Source: Aureicoccus marinus
Lineage (GTDB): Bacteria; Bacteroidota; Bacteroidia; Flavobacteriales; Flavobacteriaceae
DNA: 64,000 nt
Direction: 5' to 3'
NCBI RefSeq assembly: GCF_002954325.1
Contig: NZ_MQVX01000001.1
Coordinates: 2,161,383 to 2,225,382 of the forward strand
A program made the translations under genes and the position numbers. The stretch's first letter is position 1, and every line of letters starts with the position of its first letter. This document shows positions 54,889 through 63,240 of this stretch, one piece after another. Under the pieces are notes generated by a model, which was given only the letters and a program-made list of their open reading frames with translations, had not been told where the DNA came from and searched no databases.

Positions 54889-55332
54889 ATGAAGCAGTTT
54901 TTTCAAGAGCTTTTGGACTACAATTACTATTGTAACAAAGCCATTATGGAACAGTTAATCGCCCTGGATAGCATGCCAGAGCAAAGCCATAAACTGTTCA
55001 GTCATATCCTCAATGCTCATCACATCTGGAACCACCGAATTTTAGAAACTCCTTCTGAATTCGAGGTTTGGCAGTTGCACGATGCCAAAGAGTGGGAAGA
55101 GATGCACTACGACAACCAAAGAACAACCTTCGAAATCATCTCGGGCCGAGACGAATTCGATCAGCGGGTGGATTATACGAGCACAGAAGGCCGCACCTTC
55201 AGCAACAGTATGAGTGATATCTTATTTCACATCACCAATCACTCAACCCACCACCGCGGACAAATCATGACCGAACTCCGGGCCCTTGGGCATACCCCCC
55301 AACCCCTGGATTACATATTCTACAAACGATAA
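54889..55332 (+). CDS. DinB-family protein
   Basis: A 147-residue four-helix DinB/YfiT-like protein. The three metal-binding His positions are seen in LNAHHIWNHRIL (~43-50) and ITNHSTHHRGQ (~124). The family includes thiol-dependent S-transferases and uncharacterised metalloproteins. It sits inside the sugar operon, 10 bases after the TIM-barrel gene and 14 before the transporter, so it is probably co-expressed, though its role there is unclear. Confidence 0.85.
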   Translation: MKQFFQELLDYNYYCNKAIMEQLIALDSMPEQSHKLFSHILNAHHIWNHRILETPSEFEVWQLHDAKEWEEMHYDNQRTTFEIISGRDEFDQRVDYTSTEGRTFSNSMSDILFHITNHSTHHRGQIMTELRALGHTPQPLDYIFYKR

Positions 55333-55346
55333 ACAAACCGGACCTT

Positions 55347-56576
55347 ATGAAATCAACGACCAAAATTCAGCTTTCCCTGATGATGTTCCTCGAATTCTTT
55401 ATTTGGGGAGGATGGTTCGTCACCATGGGAACCTACCTAACGCAAACTTTGGGAACCGATGGTGCTGAAACCGCTTTGGCCTACAGTAGTCAATCCTGGG
55501 GAGCTATCATTGCTCCTTTTATTATTGGACTCATTGCCGATCGCTTTTTTAATGCCGAACGCATACTAGGTGTTCTTCATTTGATCGGTGCTGGCTTGAT
55601 GTACCAGCTGTACAATGCACCTGATTTCGACGCCTTTTTGCCCTATGTGATGGGCTATATGATCGCCTATATGCCAACACTGGCTTTGGTGAATTCGGTT
55701 TCCTTCAATCAAATGACGGATCCGGCTAAACAGTTCTCTTTTATCCGTGTTTTTGGCACCATCGGTTGGATTGTGGCTGGACTGGCCATCAGCTATGTCT
55801 TCCTCTGGGACAGTGCAGATCAAATCGCAGAAGGAGCACTAAAAAACACCTTCTTGATGACCGGTGTTGCTTCAGCCTTTTTAGGGCTTTTTAGTTTCAC
55901 ACTTCCCAAGACACCACCAAAGGTTAGTAAGGATGAAAAAATTAAAATTGGAGATATCATTGGATTGGATGCTCTTAAACTCCTGAAGGATCGCAACTTC
56001 TTAGTCTTCTTCCTGGCCTCCATTCTCATTTGTATTCCCTTGGCTTTCTACTACCAACACGCCAATCAATTCTTAACAGAAATCAATGTAGAAGGTGCTA
56101 CCGGTAAGATGACTATTGGACAAGCCTCAGAGGTCTTCTTCATGTTGCTTTTGCCCTTTTTCTTTAAACGCTTTGGCTTTAAAAACACCATCCTAGTCGG
56201 GATGTTGGCCTGGGCTGTACGCTATTTACTTTTTGCTTACGGAGACTCCGGAGAACTCGCCTTTATGTTGATTGTCGGTATCGCCCTGCACGGGATCTGT
56301 TATGACTTTTTCTTTGTCAGTGGACAGATCTATACCGATTCCAAAGCAGGTGAACGCTACAAGAGCGCCGCTCAAGGCCTGATTACTTTAGCCACTTACG
56401 GTGTAGGTATGCTTGTCGGATTCTGGGTCGCCGGAAAAATCACCGACCATTACTTGGTTTCTGAGAACGTACACGACTGGCGGAGTATCTGGACGGCACC
56501 CGCCATCTTTGCTGCCGGTGTGATGGTCCTTTTTGCCTTAGTTTTCAAAAGCGAAAAAATCGAATACAAATCCTAA
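55347..56576 (+). CDS. NupG-like major facilitator transporter
   Basis: A 409-residue inner-membrane transporter with about 12 helices. The N-terminus LMMFLEFFIWGGWFVTMG and the segments FNQMTDPAKQFSFIRVFGTIGW and ASEVFFMLLLPFFFKRFG match the nucleoside:H+ symporter (NupG/XapB) family. In Bacteroidota such transporters are common in sugar clusters and may carry sugars or keto-sugars. The position between the periplasmic and cytoplasmic enzymes of this locus suggests it imports the pathway intermediate. Confidence 0.9.
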   Translation: MKSTTKIQLSLMMFLEFFIWGGWFVTMGTYLTQTLGTDGAETALAYSSQSWGAIIAPFIIGLIADRFFNAERILGVLHLIGAGLMYQLYNAPDFDAFLPYVMGYMIAYMPTLALVNSVSFNQMTDPAKQFSFIRVFGTIGWIVAGLAISYVFLWDSADQIAEGALKNTFLMTGVASAFLGLFSFTLPKTPPKVSKDEKIKIGDIIGLDALKLLKDRNFLVFFLASILICIPLAFYYQHANQFLTEINVEGATGKMTIGQASEVFFMLLLPFFFKRFGFKNTILVGMLAWAVRYLLFAYGDSGELAFMLIVGIALHGICYDFFFVSGQIYTDSKAGERYKSAAQGLITLATYGVGMLVGFWVAGKITDHYLVSENVHDWRSIWTAPAIFAAGVMVLFALVFKSEKIEYKS

Positions 56577-56585
56577 ATCCATCCC

Positions 56586-57728
56586 ATGCCTAAAAAAATC
56601 AGACTGGGGATCGTCGGCGGTGGCGGAGACTCTCTTATCGGAGTTTTACACCGTGTGGCTTCCTTTATCAACGACAACTATGTAATCACTTCGGCTGTTT
56701 TTGCACCTGAGTTTGAAAAGAGCATCGAGTTCGCGGAAGAAATCGACATCCCGACGGATCGGATTTACAAGGATTTTGATACCATGATCGCGGAAGAGAT
56801 GAAGCTGCCGGAAGATCAGCGCATGCAGGTTTGCAGCGTGTTGACTCCGAACTTCCTCCACTTCCCCATGGCCAAAAAGCTATTGGAAAACGGTTTTCAC
56901 GTGATTTGCGAAAAACCAATGACCACCAATTACGATGAAGCCACTACTCTTCGGGACACCTGGAAAAAGGCAGGAACCGTCTTTGCGGTGACCCACACCT
57001 ATACGGGCTATCCCATGGTGCGCCAAATGCGCGAAATGATAAAAGCCGGAGAACTGGGACCCATCCACAAAGTGGACGCGAGTTACTACCAAGGCTGGAT
57101 CAACCCCATCATCCACGACGCCGAAAAAAGAGCCAATACCTGGCGATTAGACCCAGCCAAAGCAGGAATCAGTTCCTGTATGGGAGATATTGGGGTGCAC
57201 GCCTTCAACATGATCGAGTTTACCACAGGCCTATCGATTCAATCGGTGCTCTGTGATTTCAACTACCTCTACGACGATAATGCCATGGATGTGGACGGCA
57301 CGGTATTAATCCGTATGGCCAAGCATGTCAAAGGAGTTATTCGCGCCAGCCAAGTGGCTACAGGCGAAGAAAATGGCCTGACCATCAAGATTTACGGTTC
57401 CAAAGGAGCCCTTAAATGGGAACAGGAAAACCCGAACTTCCTCTACTACATGCAGGAAGACAAGCCTCTACAGGTACTTAAACCCGGGCATGCTTACAAC
57501 TCGGAGCTTTCTTTGGACGGCACCAAACTCCCTCCAGGTCACCCGGAAGGGATCTTCGATGCCATGGCCAATATCTATTTGGGTGTTGCTCGTGCAATTC
57601 GCGGTGAAGAATACAACGACGGGGAATTTCCGACTATGCGGGACGGGGTGCGCGGCCTGAACTTTATCGAGGCCAGCGTCTTTTCTCACCAAAGAGGAAA
57701 TGTTTGGATCCCGCTGGATCCAGCCTAG
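56586..57728 (+). CDS. Gfo/Idh/MocA-family oxidoreductase
   Basis: A 380-residue cytoplasmic NAD(P)-dependent oxidoreductase. The N-terminal Rossmann loop is GIVGGGGDSL, then CSVLTPNFLH and the substrate-site motif CEKPMTTN (catalytic EKP). Near residue 190, the family Asp/His pair lies in CMGDIGVHAFNMIEF. In the 3-keto pathway such an enzyme reduces 3-keto-glucose to glucose or re-oxidises the sugar inside the cell. The gene lies 10 bases after the transporter, and its stop interlocks with the ASCH gene (CTAG). Confidence 0.9.
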   Translation: MPKKIRLGIVGGGGDSLIGVLHRVASFINDNYVITSAVFAPEFEKSIEFAEEIDIPTDRIYKDFDTMIAEEMKLPEDQRMQVCSVLTPNFLHFPMAKKLLENGFHVICEKPMTTNYDEATTLRDTWKKAGTVFAVTHTYTGYPMVRQMREMIKAGELGPIHKVDASYYQGWINPIIHDAEKRANTWRLDPAKAGISSCMGDIGVHAFNMIEFTTGLSIQSVLCDFNYLYDDNAMDVDGTVLIRMAKHVKGVIRASQVATGEENGLTIKIYGSKGALKWEQENPNFLYYMQEDKPLQVLKPGHAYNSELSLDGTKLPPGHPEGIFDAMANIYLGVARAIRGEEYNDGEFPTMRDGVRGLNFIEASVFSHQRGNVWIPLDPA

Positions 57729-58189
57729 TGCGGGTAAAGCTTTTCGAAGCGTTCAAAGACCACCATCATCGGCACCTTAGGGATTCTGCCATGCTTTGCT
57801 AATTGACGAGCCCAAATTTGCCATTGGGTTTTTCGCCAGTGCTTCAGACTTTTATCGCCTTCTCCCTCTAATCGGGCATGTTCTTCGTGTATCGAAAAGA
57901 GCGGTAAAAACTTCATGGAAGTGGTCTGTAGAACATATTGCGCATGGCCTTCCCAATCGGTTGCGATGGCAATACTGCCGATATGCGGGTATTCCTCTTT
58001 TTCGAGTTGAAGCTTGAGTAAGGCTTGTGAATAGGCTCTTTTGGTCCCTTGACCTAAGCGATCAACGGCACTATTGGCCGCCTCTTCTGTATCGTAAAAA
58101 TGAAATATTCGCTTGGGACGTGCGGTGCGATATGCAGGATACTTTGCCACAAATTCTTTCCAAAGGGCTTCTGCCGACTGATTTTTCAT
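57725..58189 (-). CDS. ASCH-domain protein
   Basis: A 154-residue cytoplasmic protein. TKRAYSQALL (near residue 48; the family has GTKR-A/T-S) and SIAIATDWEGHAQYVLQTTSMKFLP and EGEGDKSLKHWRKTQW match the ASCH fold, a PUA-like RNA-binding domain found with or near RNA-modifying or nucleotide-processing proteins. It is on the opposite strand from the sugar operon and interrupts it. No functional link to the sugar genes is evident. Confidence 0.82.
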   Translation of the reverse strand: MKNQSAEALWKEFVAKYPAYRTARPKRIFHFYDTEEAANSAVDRLGQGTKRAYSQALLKLQLEKEEYPHIGSIAIATDWEGHAQYVLQTTSMKFLPLFSIHEEHARLEGEGDKSLKHWRKTQWQIWARQLAKHGRIPKVPMMVVFERFEKLYPH

Positions 58190-58314
58190 GACCTATGGGG
58201 GGTTTTGTTTTTCTCCTTTTTGTTGTACTTTTCCTTCTCGCTATAGAGCCTTCCAAGCTAATGTAGACGTTAAATTCCATAGATTTCAATATAATCGACA
58301 AGCCGTCAATTTCC

Positions 58315-59367
58315 ATGAAGACCATCAAAGGACCGGCCGTATTTCTGGCACAATTCATCGACCAACAACCTCCGTTTAACAGTTTAGATGGGCTCTGCCA
58401 ATGGGCAGCCGATCTGGGGTACAAAGGCATTCAGATCCCTACCTGGGAATCATTTTTGATCGATTTAGATCAAGCAGCCGGAAGCCAGATGTACTGTGAC
58501 GACCTCAAGGGGAAAATCAACTCCTACGGACTAGAAATCACCGAACTTTCCACCCACTTACAAGGGCAATTGGTTGCCGTGCATCCCGCTTACGACGTGA
58601 TGTTTGACAATTTTGCACCTGATGCCTACAAGAACAATCCGAAGGCCCGTACAGAGTGGGCCGTAGATACGGTTAAGAAGGCGGCAACGGCGAGTAGAAG
58701 ATTAGGACTCAATGCCCACGCTACTTTTTCAGGAGCTCTGCTTTGGCATACCGCACACCCTTGGCCACAACGACCTCCGGGACTGGTCGAAATGGGCTTT
58801 GAAGAATTGGCCAAACGCTGGATGCCCATCCTGAATCATTTTGACGAAGAAGGTGTAGATGTGTGCTACGAAATCCACCCCGGGGAAGACCTCCACGACG
58901 GAGATACTTTTGAGCGCTTTTTGGAAGCGACCGGCAATCACAAGCGTGTGAACATTCTTTACGACCCAAGCCACTTTGTTCTTCAACAACTCGACTATAT
59001 CGAATACATCGATCACTACCACTCCTTTATCAAGGCTTTCCACGTAAAGGATTCAGAATTTAACCCAACCGGTAAAAAAGGAGCCTTTGGTGGGTACAAC
59101 GATTGGGGAGACCGCGCTGGACGCTACCGTTCGCCCGGTGATGGGCAGGTCGATTTTAAGACGATCTTTTCTAAACTGACCCAATACGGCTGTGATGTGT
59201 GGGCCGTCATGGAGTGGGAATGCTGCATCAAGAGTCCGGAACAAGGCGCGCGAGAAGGAGCCAAATTCATCTCGGATCACATCATCGAAGCCACCGAGAA
59301 GACTTTTGACGACTTCGCCGGCTCTGCGACCGACCCAGAAAAGCTGAAGAAAATCCTCGGGTTATGA
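58315..59367 (+). CDS. Cytoplasmic TIM-barrel sugar isomerase/epimerase-like protein
   Basis: A 350-residue xylose-isomerase-like barrel without signal peptide. Signatures: DLGYKGIQIPTWE, LNAHATFSGALLW, CYEIHPGEDLHDG, NILYDPSHFVLQ and AFHVKDSEF; the Glu, Asp, His and Glu metal ligands are in these segments. It overlaps the first DUF1080 gene by 4 bases, so both are translated together. It may be the second isomerase/hydratase step of keto-sugar processing, acting in the cytoplasm in contrast to the lipid-anchored paralogue upstream. Confidence 0.85.
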   Translation: MKTIKGPAVFLAQFIDQQPPFNSLDGLCQWAADLGYKGIQIPTWESFLIDLDQAAGSQMYCDDLKGKINSYGLEITELSTHLQGQLVAVHPAYDVMFDNFAPDAYKNNPKARTEWAVDTVKKAATASRRLGLNAHATFSGALLWHTAHPWPQRPPGLVEMGFEELAKRWMPILNHFDEEGVDVCYEIHPGEDLHDGDTFERFLEATGNHKRVNILYDPSHFVLQQLDYIEYIDHYHSFIKAFHVKDSEFNPTGKKGAFGGYNDWGDRAGRYRSPGDGQVDFKTIFSKLTQYGCDVWAVMEWECCIKSPEQGAREGAKFISDHIIEATEKTFDDFAGSATDPEKLKKILGL

Positions 59368-60104
59368 AAACACAGTTCTTAAGCACCCTTTTTGCACTAT
59401 CCTTATTGGTTGTTTCCTGTAAAAAGCAAAACGAAAAACAAGAAGAAAACCCCACCGACACCAAAATAGAGGTGGCCGAATTCCGGGAGCTCTTTGACGG
59501 AGAGAATTTTACCGGCTGGAGACTCTACAGAGGAGACGAACCTGGCAAGGCCTGGAAAATTGAAGAAGGGGCCCTGGTATTTTACCCCCCGACTGAACGA
59601 CCACAAGGCGAAAGCTACAACCTGGTTTCGGAAGAAGAATTCACCAATTTCGAACTCAGTCTGGAGTGGAAAATCCAGAAAAACGGCAACAGTGGCATCT
59701 TTTGGGGTGTCTACGAGTCAGAAGAATTTGGCCAGCCCTATCAGACCGGGCCGGAGATTCAGGTTCTGGATAACCAAGGACATCCGGATGCACTAAATGG
59801 AGAAGATCGGCAGGCAGGAGCCCTGTACGATATGGTACCCCCTTCTGAAGACCACACCAATGCCGCCGGAGAGTGGAACGAATGCATTTTACATGTCAAC
59901 CACGAAACCGGACAGGGATGGGTAAAGATGAACGGAAAGTTGATCGTTACCTTTCCGGTAAAGGGCGACGGATGGGATAATCTGGTAAAAGAATCGAAAT
60001 TTGCGGACTGGAAAGGCTTTGGAGACTACCCCAAAGGGCGTCTGGGCTTGCAAGACCACGGAGATACCGTTGCCTACAGAAAAATTAAAATTAAAGAATT
60101 ATAA
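59364..60104 (+). CDS. DUF1080 (3-keto-disaccharide hydrolase-like) lipoprotein 1
   Basis: A 246-residue lipoprotein (LLVVSCKK, Cys ~19) with the DUF1080 concanavalin-like jelly roll. Motifs: FDGENFTGWRLYRG, ISLEWKIQ-like FELSLEWKIQKNGNSGIFW, GPEIQVLDNQGHPD, WNECILHV and LGLQDHGDTVAYRKIKI. DUF1080 proteins cleave 3-keto-glycosides by elimination or hydrolysis, which matches the dehydrogenase in this locus. It overlaps the TIM-barrel gene and is followed one base later by a second DUF1080 gene. Confidence 0.9.
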   Translation: MKTQFLSTLFALSLLVVSCKKQNEKQEENPTDTKIEVAEFRELFDGENFTGWRLYRGDEPGKAWKIEEGALVFYPPTERPQGESYNLVSEEEFTNFELSLEWKIQKNGNSGIFWGVYESEEFGQPYQTGPEIQVLDNQGHPDALNGEDRQAGALYDMVPPSEDHTNAAGEWNECILHVNHETGQGWVKMNGKLIVTFPVKGDGWDNLVKESKFADWKGFGDYPKGRLGLQDHGDTVAYRKIKIKEL

Positions 60105-60105
60105 C

Positions 60106-60909
60106 ATGAAATACCAACTCCTGCTTCTGCTGGCCGTGGTTTTTATCGGCTGTCAAAACAAGACAGAAGAAGAAGCTCCAACAGCAGATCAATCCACTGA
60201 TACCACCGAAATGTCATCAGAAAAAGAACCAACCAAACCCGAAGAAACGGAACTGTACCAACCGGTTCCACCTCGTGTAGTGCCTGGCGTAGCCGGGGCA
60301 CCACCTAGCGATGCCATTGTCCTTTTTGACGGGACTAATTTTGACGCTTGGGAGAGCGCAGTCGACAGTTCTGCCGTGCAATGGCATCTCAACGGAGACG
60401 GCAGCATGACCGTCAAAGACAAAACTGGTGACATTCAAACCAAGCAGAGCTTCGGAAGTGTTCAGCTCCATATTGAATGGCGTTCTCCTGCAGAAATCCA
60501 GGGCGAGAATCAAAGCCGGGCAAACAGCGGGGTCTTTTTACAAAGCCGCTACGAAGTTCAGGTGCTTGACAACAACGATAACCCGACCTATGTCAACGGC
60601 CAAGTCGGATCCATCTACAAACAATCCATTCCCATGGCCATGGCTTCTGTCCCTTCAGGGCAATGGAACACCTACGACATCATTTTTCACGCACCTGAGT
60701 TTGACGAGGCCGGTGAGCGCACCAAGGCAGGAACCATCACGGTCATCCACAACGGTGTTCTGATTCAGGATCATTTTGTACTGGAAGGAACCACCGAATA
60801 CATCGGCTGGCCAAAAAATATTGCGCACGGGAAGGCACCGCTTAAACTGCAGGATCATCAAGACAACAGTCGGGTGAGTTACCGCAACATCTGGGTACGC
60901 GAACTATGA
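60106..60909 (+). CDS. DUF1080 (3-keto-disaccharide hydrolase-like) lipoprotein 2
   Basis: A 267-residue lipoprotein starting at ATG 60106 (lipobox VVFIGCQN). A Thr/Glu/Pro-rich linker (~20-60) precedes the DUF1080 domain: LFDGTNFDAWES, LHIEWRSPAEIQ, NSGVFLQSRYEVQVLDN and LKLQDHQDNSRVSYRNIWV. It is a divergent paralogue of the gene just upstream. The two may split substrate classes or split the lyase and hydratase steps. It overlaps yicC by 4 bases, which couples the sugar operon to housekeeping genes. Confidence 0.9.
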   Translation: MKYQLLLLLAVVFIGCQNKTEEEAPTADQSTDTTEMSSEKEPTKPEETELYQPVPPRVVPGVAGAPPSDAIVLFDGTNFDAWESAVDSSAVQWHLNGDGSMTVKDKTGDIQTKQSFGSVQLHIEWRSPAEIQGENQSRANSGVFLQSRYEVQVLDNNDNPTYVNGQVGSIYKQSIPMAMASVPSGQWNTYDIIFHAPEFDEAGERTKAGTITVIHNGVLIQDHFVLEGTTEYIGWPKNIAHGKAPLKLQDHQDNSRVSYRNIWVREL

Positions 60910-61763
60910 TTCAATCAATGACCGGATTTGGCAAGGAGGTTCTCCAATTGCCGCAAAAGAAAATTACCCTGGAGCTCAAATCGCTCAACAGCAAAAACCT
61001 CGACTTAAACGCCCGCTTGCCCTTGCTGTATCGCGAAAAAGAGATGGAGATGCGCAAAATGCTCTCAGAAGAGCTCTCTCGGGGTAAAATTGACTTTAAC
61101 CTACAAGTAGAGCTGAACGGGACGGAAGTGTCTACAGAGATCAATAAACCACTTGTAGAGGCTTATATGGGTCAACTCCGCACCATAGCCTCCGGAGATG
61201 AACTCAAATTGATGGAACTGGCACTACGTTTACCCGACACCTTGAAGTCAGACAAAGACGAAATAGATCCCGAGGAGTACGGTCAAATTCTGGAGGGACT
61301 CAAGCGTGTAATCAGAAAGTTGCAGGATTTTCGTCAAAAAGAAGGAGCCGCCTTGGAAGCCGACTTCCAAAAACGGATCAACACTCTGGAAACGCTATTG
61401 GAAGAAGTAAAATCCCTGGATACCGAACGCATCGACAGTATTCGAACCCGGCTTGAAAAAGCGGTAAGTGATCTGCATACCGAGGTCGATGCCAATCGCT
61501 TCGAACAGGAATTGATTTACTACCTCGAGAAGTACGACATCACGGAAGAAAAGGTACGTTTGGCCAACCACCTGAAGTACTTTTCCAAAACCATGGAAAC
61601 CGAAAAGGCCGGAGGAAAAAAGCTGGGCTTTATCTGCCAGGAAATCGGTCGAGAGATCAATACCATTGGATCCAAGGCCAACTTCGCTCCCATGCAGAAG
61701 TGCGTGGTACAAATGAAGGACGAATTAGAAAAGATTAAAGAGCAAATGCTCAATGTATTATGA
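60906..61763 (+). CDS. yicC: YicC-family endoribonuclease
   Basis: A 285-residue cytoplasmic protein. N-terminus MIQSMTGFGKEV and SLNSKNLDLNARLP match YicC_N, and KEGAALEADFQKRI with the C-terminal EIGREINTIGSKAN match the DUF1732 domain. YicC is a stress-linked RNase in E. coli. It overlaps gmk by 4 bases, the usual yicC-gmk-nadD order in Bacteroidota. Confidence 0.93.
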   Translation: MIQSMTGFGKEVLQLPQKKITLELKSLNSKNLDLNARLPLLYREKEMEMRKMLSEELSRGKIDFNLQVELNGTEVSTEINKPLVEAYMGQLRTIASGDELKLMELALRLPDTLKSDKDEIDPEEYGQILEGLKRVIRKLQDFRQKEGAALEADFQKRINTLETLLEEVKSLDTERIDSIRTRLEKAVSDLHTEVDANRFEQELIYYLEKYDITEEKVRLANHLKYFSKTMETEKAGGKKLGFICQEIGREINTIGSKANFAPMQKCVVQMKDELEKIKEQMLNVL

Positions 61764-62338
61764 GTAAAACAACGGGCAAATTGCTGATTTTTTCTGCTCC
61801 CTCTGGTAGTGGAAAGACAACCATCGTCCAGCACTTGCTTCGCCAGAGCGAACTCAATCTCGCCTTTTCTGTTTCGGCTACCACCCGCGAAAAACGGGAA
61901 GGCGAAACCGATGGTGTCAATTACTACTACCTGAGTCCGGACACCTTTAAAGAAAAGATCCAGACCAAGGAGTTCCTTGAATGGGAAGAGGTTTACCCTC
62001 TGCATTTTTACGGTACACTGCGCTCAGAAGTAGAGCGTCTTTGGGAAGAAGGGAAGCACGTTATTTTTGACATTGATGTCGCCGGTGGGCTTCGTCTGAA
62101 AGAACATTTTCCCGAGCGCACGCTCTCTGTCTTTGTTCAGCCGCCGAGCATGGACACCCTTCGAGAGCGCTTGGAAGGGCGATCCACCGAGTCCGCCGAG
62201 AAGATTGAAATGCGACTCGCCAAAGCGGCCCAGGAACTCGAGACCGCCCCTCAATTCGATTATCTTTTGCTCAATGAGGACTTGGAAGTGGCTCTAAAAG
62301 AGGCCTATTTGGTCGTCGAGCAATTCCTAAATTCTTAA
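61760..62338 (+). CDS. gmk: Guanylate kinase
   Basis: This enzyme phosphorylates GMP to GDP. The 192-residue product has the P-loop APSGSGKTT (residues ~11-19), the GMP-binding SATTREKREGE...VNYYY region and IFDIDVAGGLRLKE. Length is normal. It starts within the yicC stop and is followed 10 bases later by nadD. Confidence 0.96.
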   Translation: MSKTTGKLLIFSAPSGSGKTTIVQHLLRQSELNLAFSVSATTREKREGETDGVNYYYLSPDTFKEKIQTKEFLEWEEVYPLHFYGTLRSEVERLWEEGKHVIFDIDVAGGLRLKEHFPERTLSVFVQPPSMDTLRERLEGRSTESAEKIEMRLAKAAQELETAPQFDYLLLNEDLEVALKEAYLVVEQFLNS

Positions 62339-62348
62339 AATAGTCAGG

Positions 62349-62933
62349 ATGAAAAAGGTGGGCTTATTTTTCGGAACCTTCAACCCCTTACACATCGGCC
62401 ATTTGATCTTGGCCAACCACTTGGTACAGGAAACAGATTTGGAAGAAGTCTGGTTTGTCATCACACCCCAAAGCCCTTTCAAAAAGAAAAGTAGCCTTTT
62501 GGACAACCACCACCGGTACCAAATGGTCTTTGAAGCGGTGGAGGAGTTTCCGCACCTCAAGCCCAGCAAGATCGAGTTCGATCTACCCCAGCCCAACTAC
62601 ACCATCAACACCCTGGTCCACCTCGAAGAAAAATACCCGAAAGGCTATTCTTTTCAGCTCATCATGGGAGAAGACAACCTCAAAAGCTTCCGTAAATGGA
62701 AGAACTATGAAGAAATTCTGGCCCGCTACGAATTGTTGGTTTACCCGCGTCTGTCGGAAGGTGTTGTGCCCGAAGACCTACAAGATCACCCGGCAATCCA
62801 CCGTATAGAGGCTCCCATTATTGAAATCTCATCGACCCTGGTAAGGCGCATGCACAAAGAAGGAAAAGACGTTCGGCCCATGCTGCCAGCTGCTGTTTGG
62901 AAGTTTATGGACGAGATGAATTTTTACCGCTAG
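62349..62933 (+). CDS. nadD: Nicotinate-nucleotide adenylyltransferase
   Basis: NadD makes deamido-NAD from nicotinate mononucleotide. The 194-residue product has the nucleotidyltransferase motif FFGTFNPLHIGHL (residues ~8-20), FVITPQSPFKKK, LIMGEDNLKSFRKW and the C-terminal ISSTLVRRM. It is the last gene of the yicC-gmk-nadD unit and overlaps the convergent DUF6503-like gene by 29 bases. Confidence 0.95.
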   Translation: MKKVGLFFGTFNPLHIGHLILANHLVQETDLEEVWFVITPQSPFKKKSSLLDNHHRYQMVFEAVEEFPHLKPSKIEFDLPQPNYTINTLVHLEEKYPKGYSFQLIMGEDNLKSFRKWKNYEEILARYELLVYPRLSEGVVPEDLQDHPAIHRIEAPIIEISSTLVRRMHKEGKDVRPMLPAAVWKFMDEMNFYR

Positions 62934-63195
62934 TTATTACTCCCTCGTTTGGAATCAAAAGGTCACTACCGAGGAACTTGTCATCACTGTTATAATACCA
63001 ATCGCGTTTTTTAGGCATCTGAATGCCCTTGATGTCCTCTAAGCCCGAAAGAAGAATGTACTCTCCGTCGTTCTTGCTTTCGTCGTGGTAAGCAATCGCT
63101 TTTTCTAAGAGCTCCTCTCCGGTTATTTCTTGGGCGTTTAGACTTAACAGACCGGCAATGGAGTAGAAAAGGACTCCCAATAGACCTGCTTTCAT
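62905..63195 (-). pseudogene. DUF6503-like exported protein with probable large internal deletion
   Basis: A 96-codon frame with a signal peptide (ending LSLNAQE), then ITGEELLEKAIAYHDES directly followed by NDGEYILLSGLEDIKG and KKRDWYYNSDDKFLGSD. In the DUF6503 family of flavobacteria as I recall it (~240 residues), the first piece is the N-terminus and the rest the C-terminus, with about 130-150 residues between. Both ends carry a similar HD-E/P motif, a possible junction. The call rests on memory of the family. It may instead be a naturally short protein. Confidence 0.55.
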
Positions 63196-63240
63196 AAAAA
63201 GGGTTTTGATTATAAGGTAGTCGAAAAGGAGGAAGGTGAG

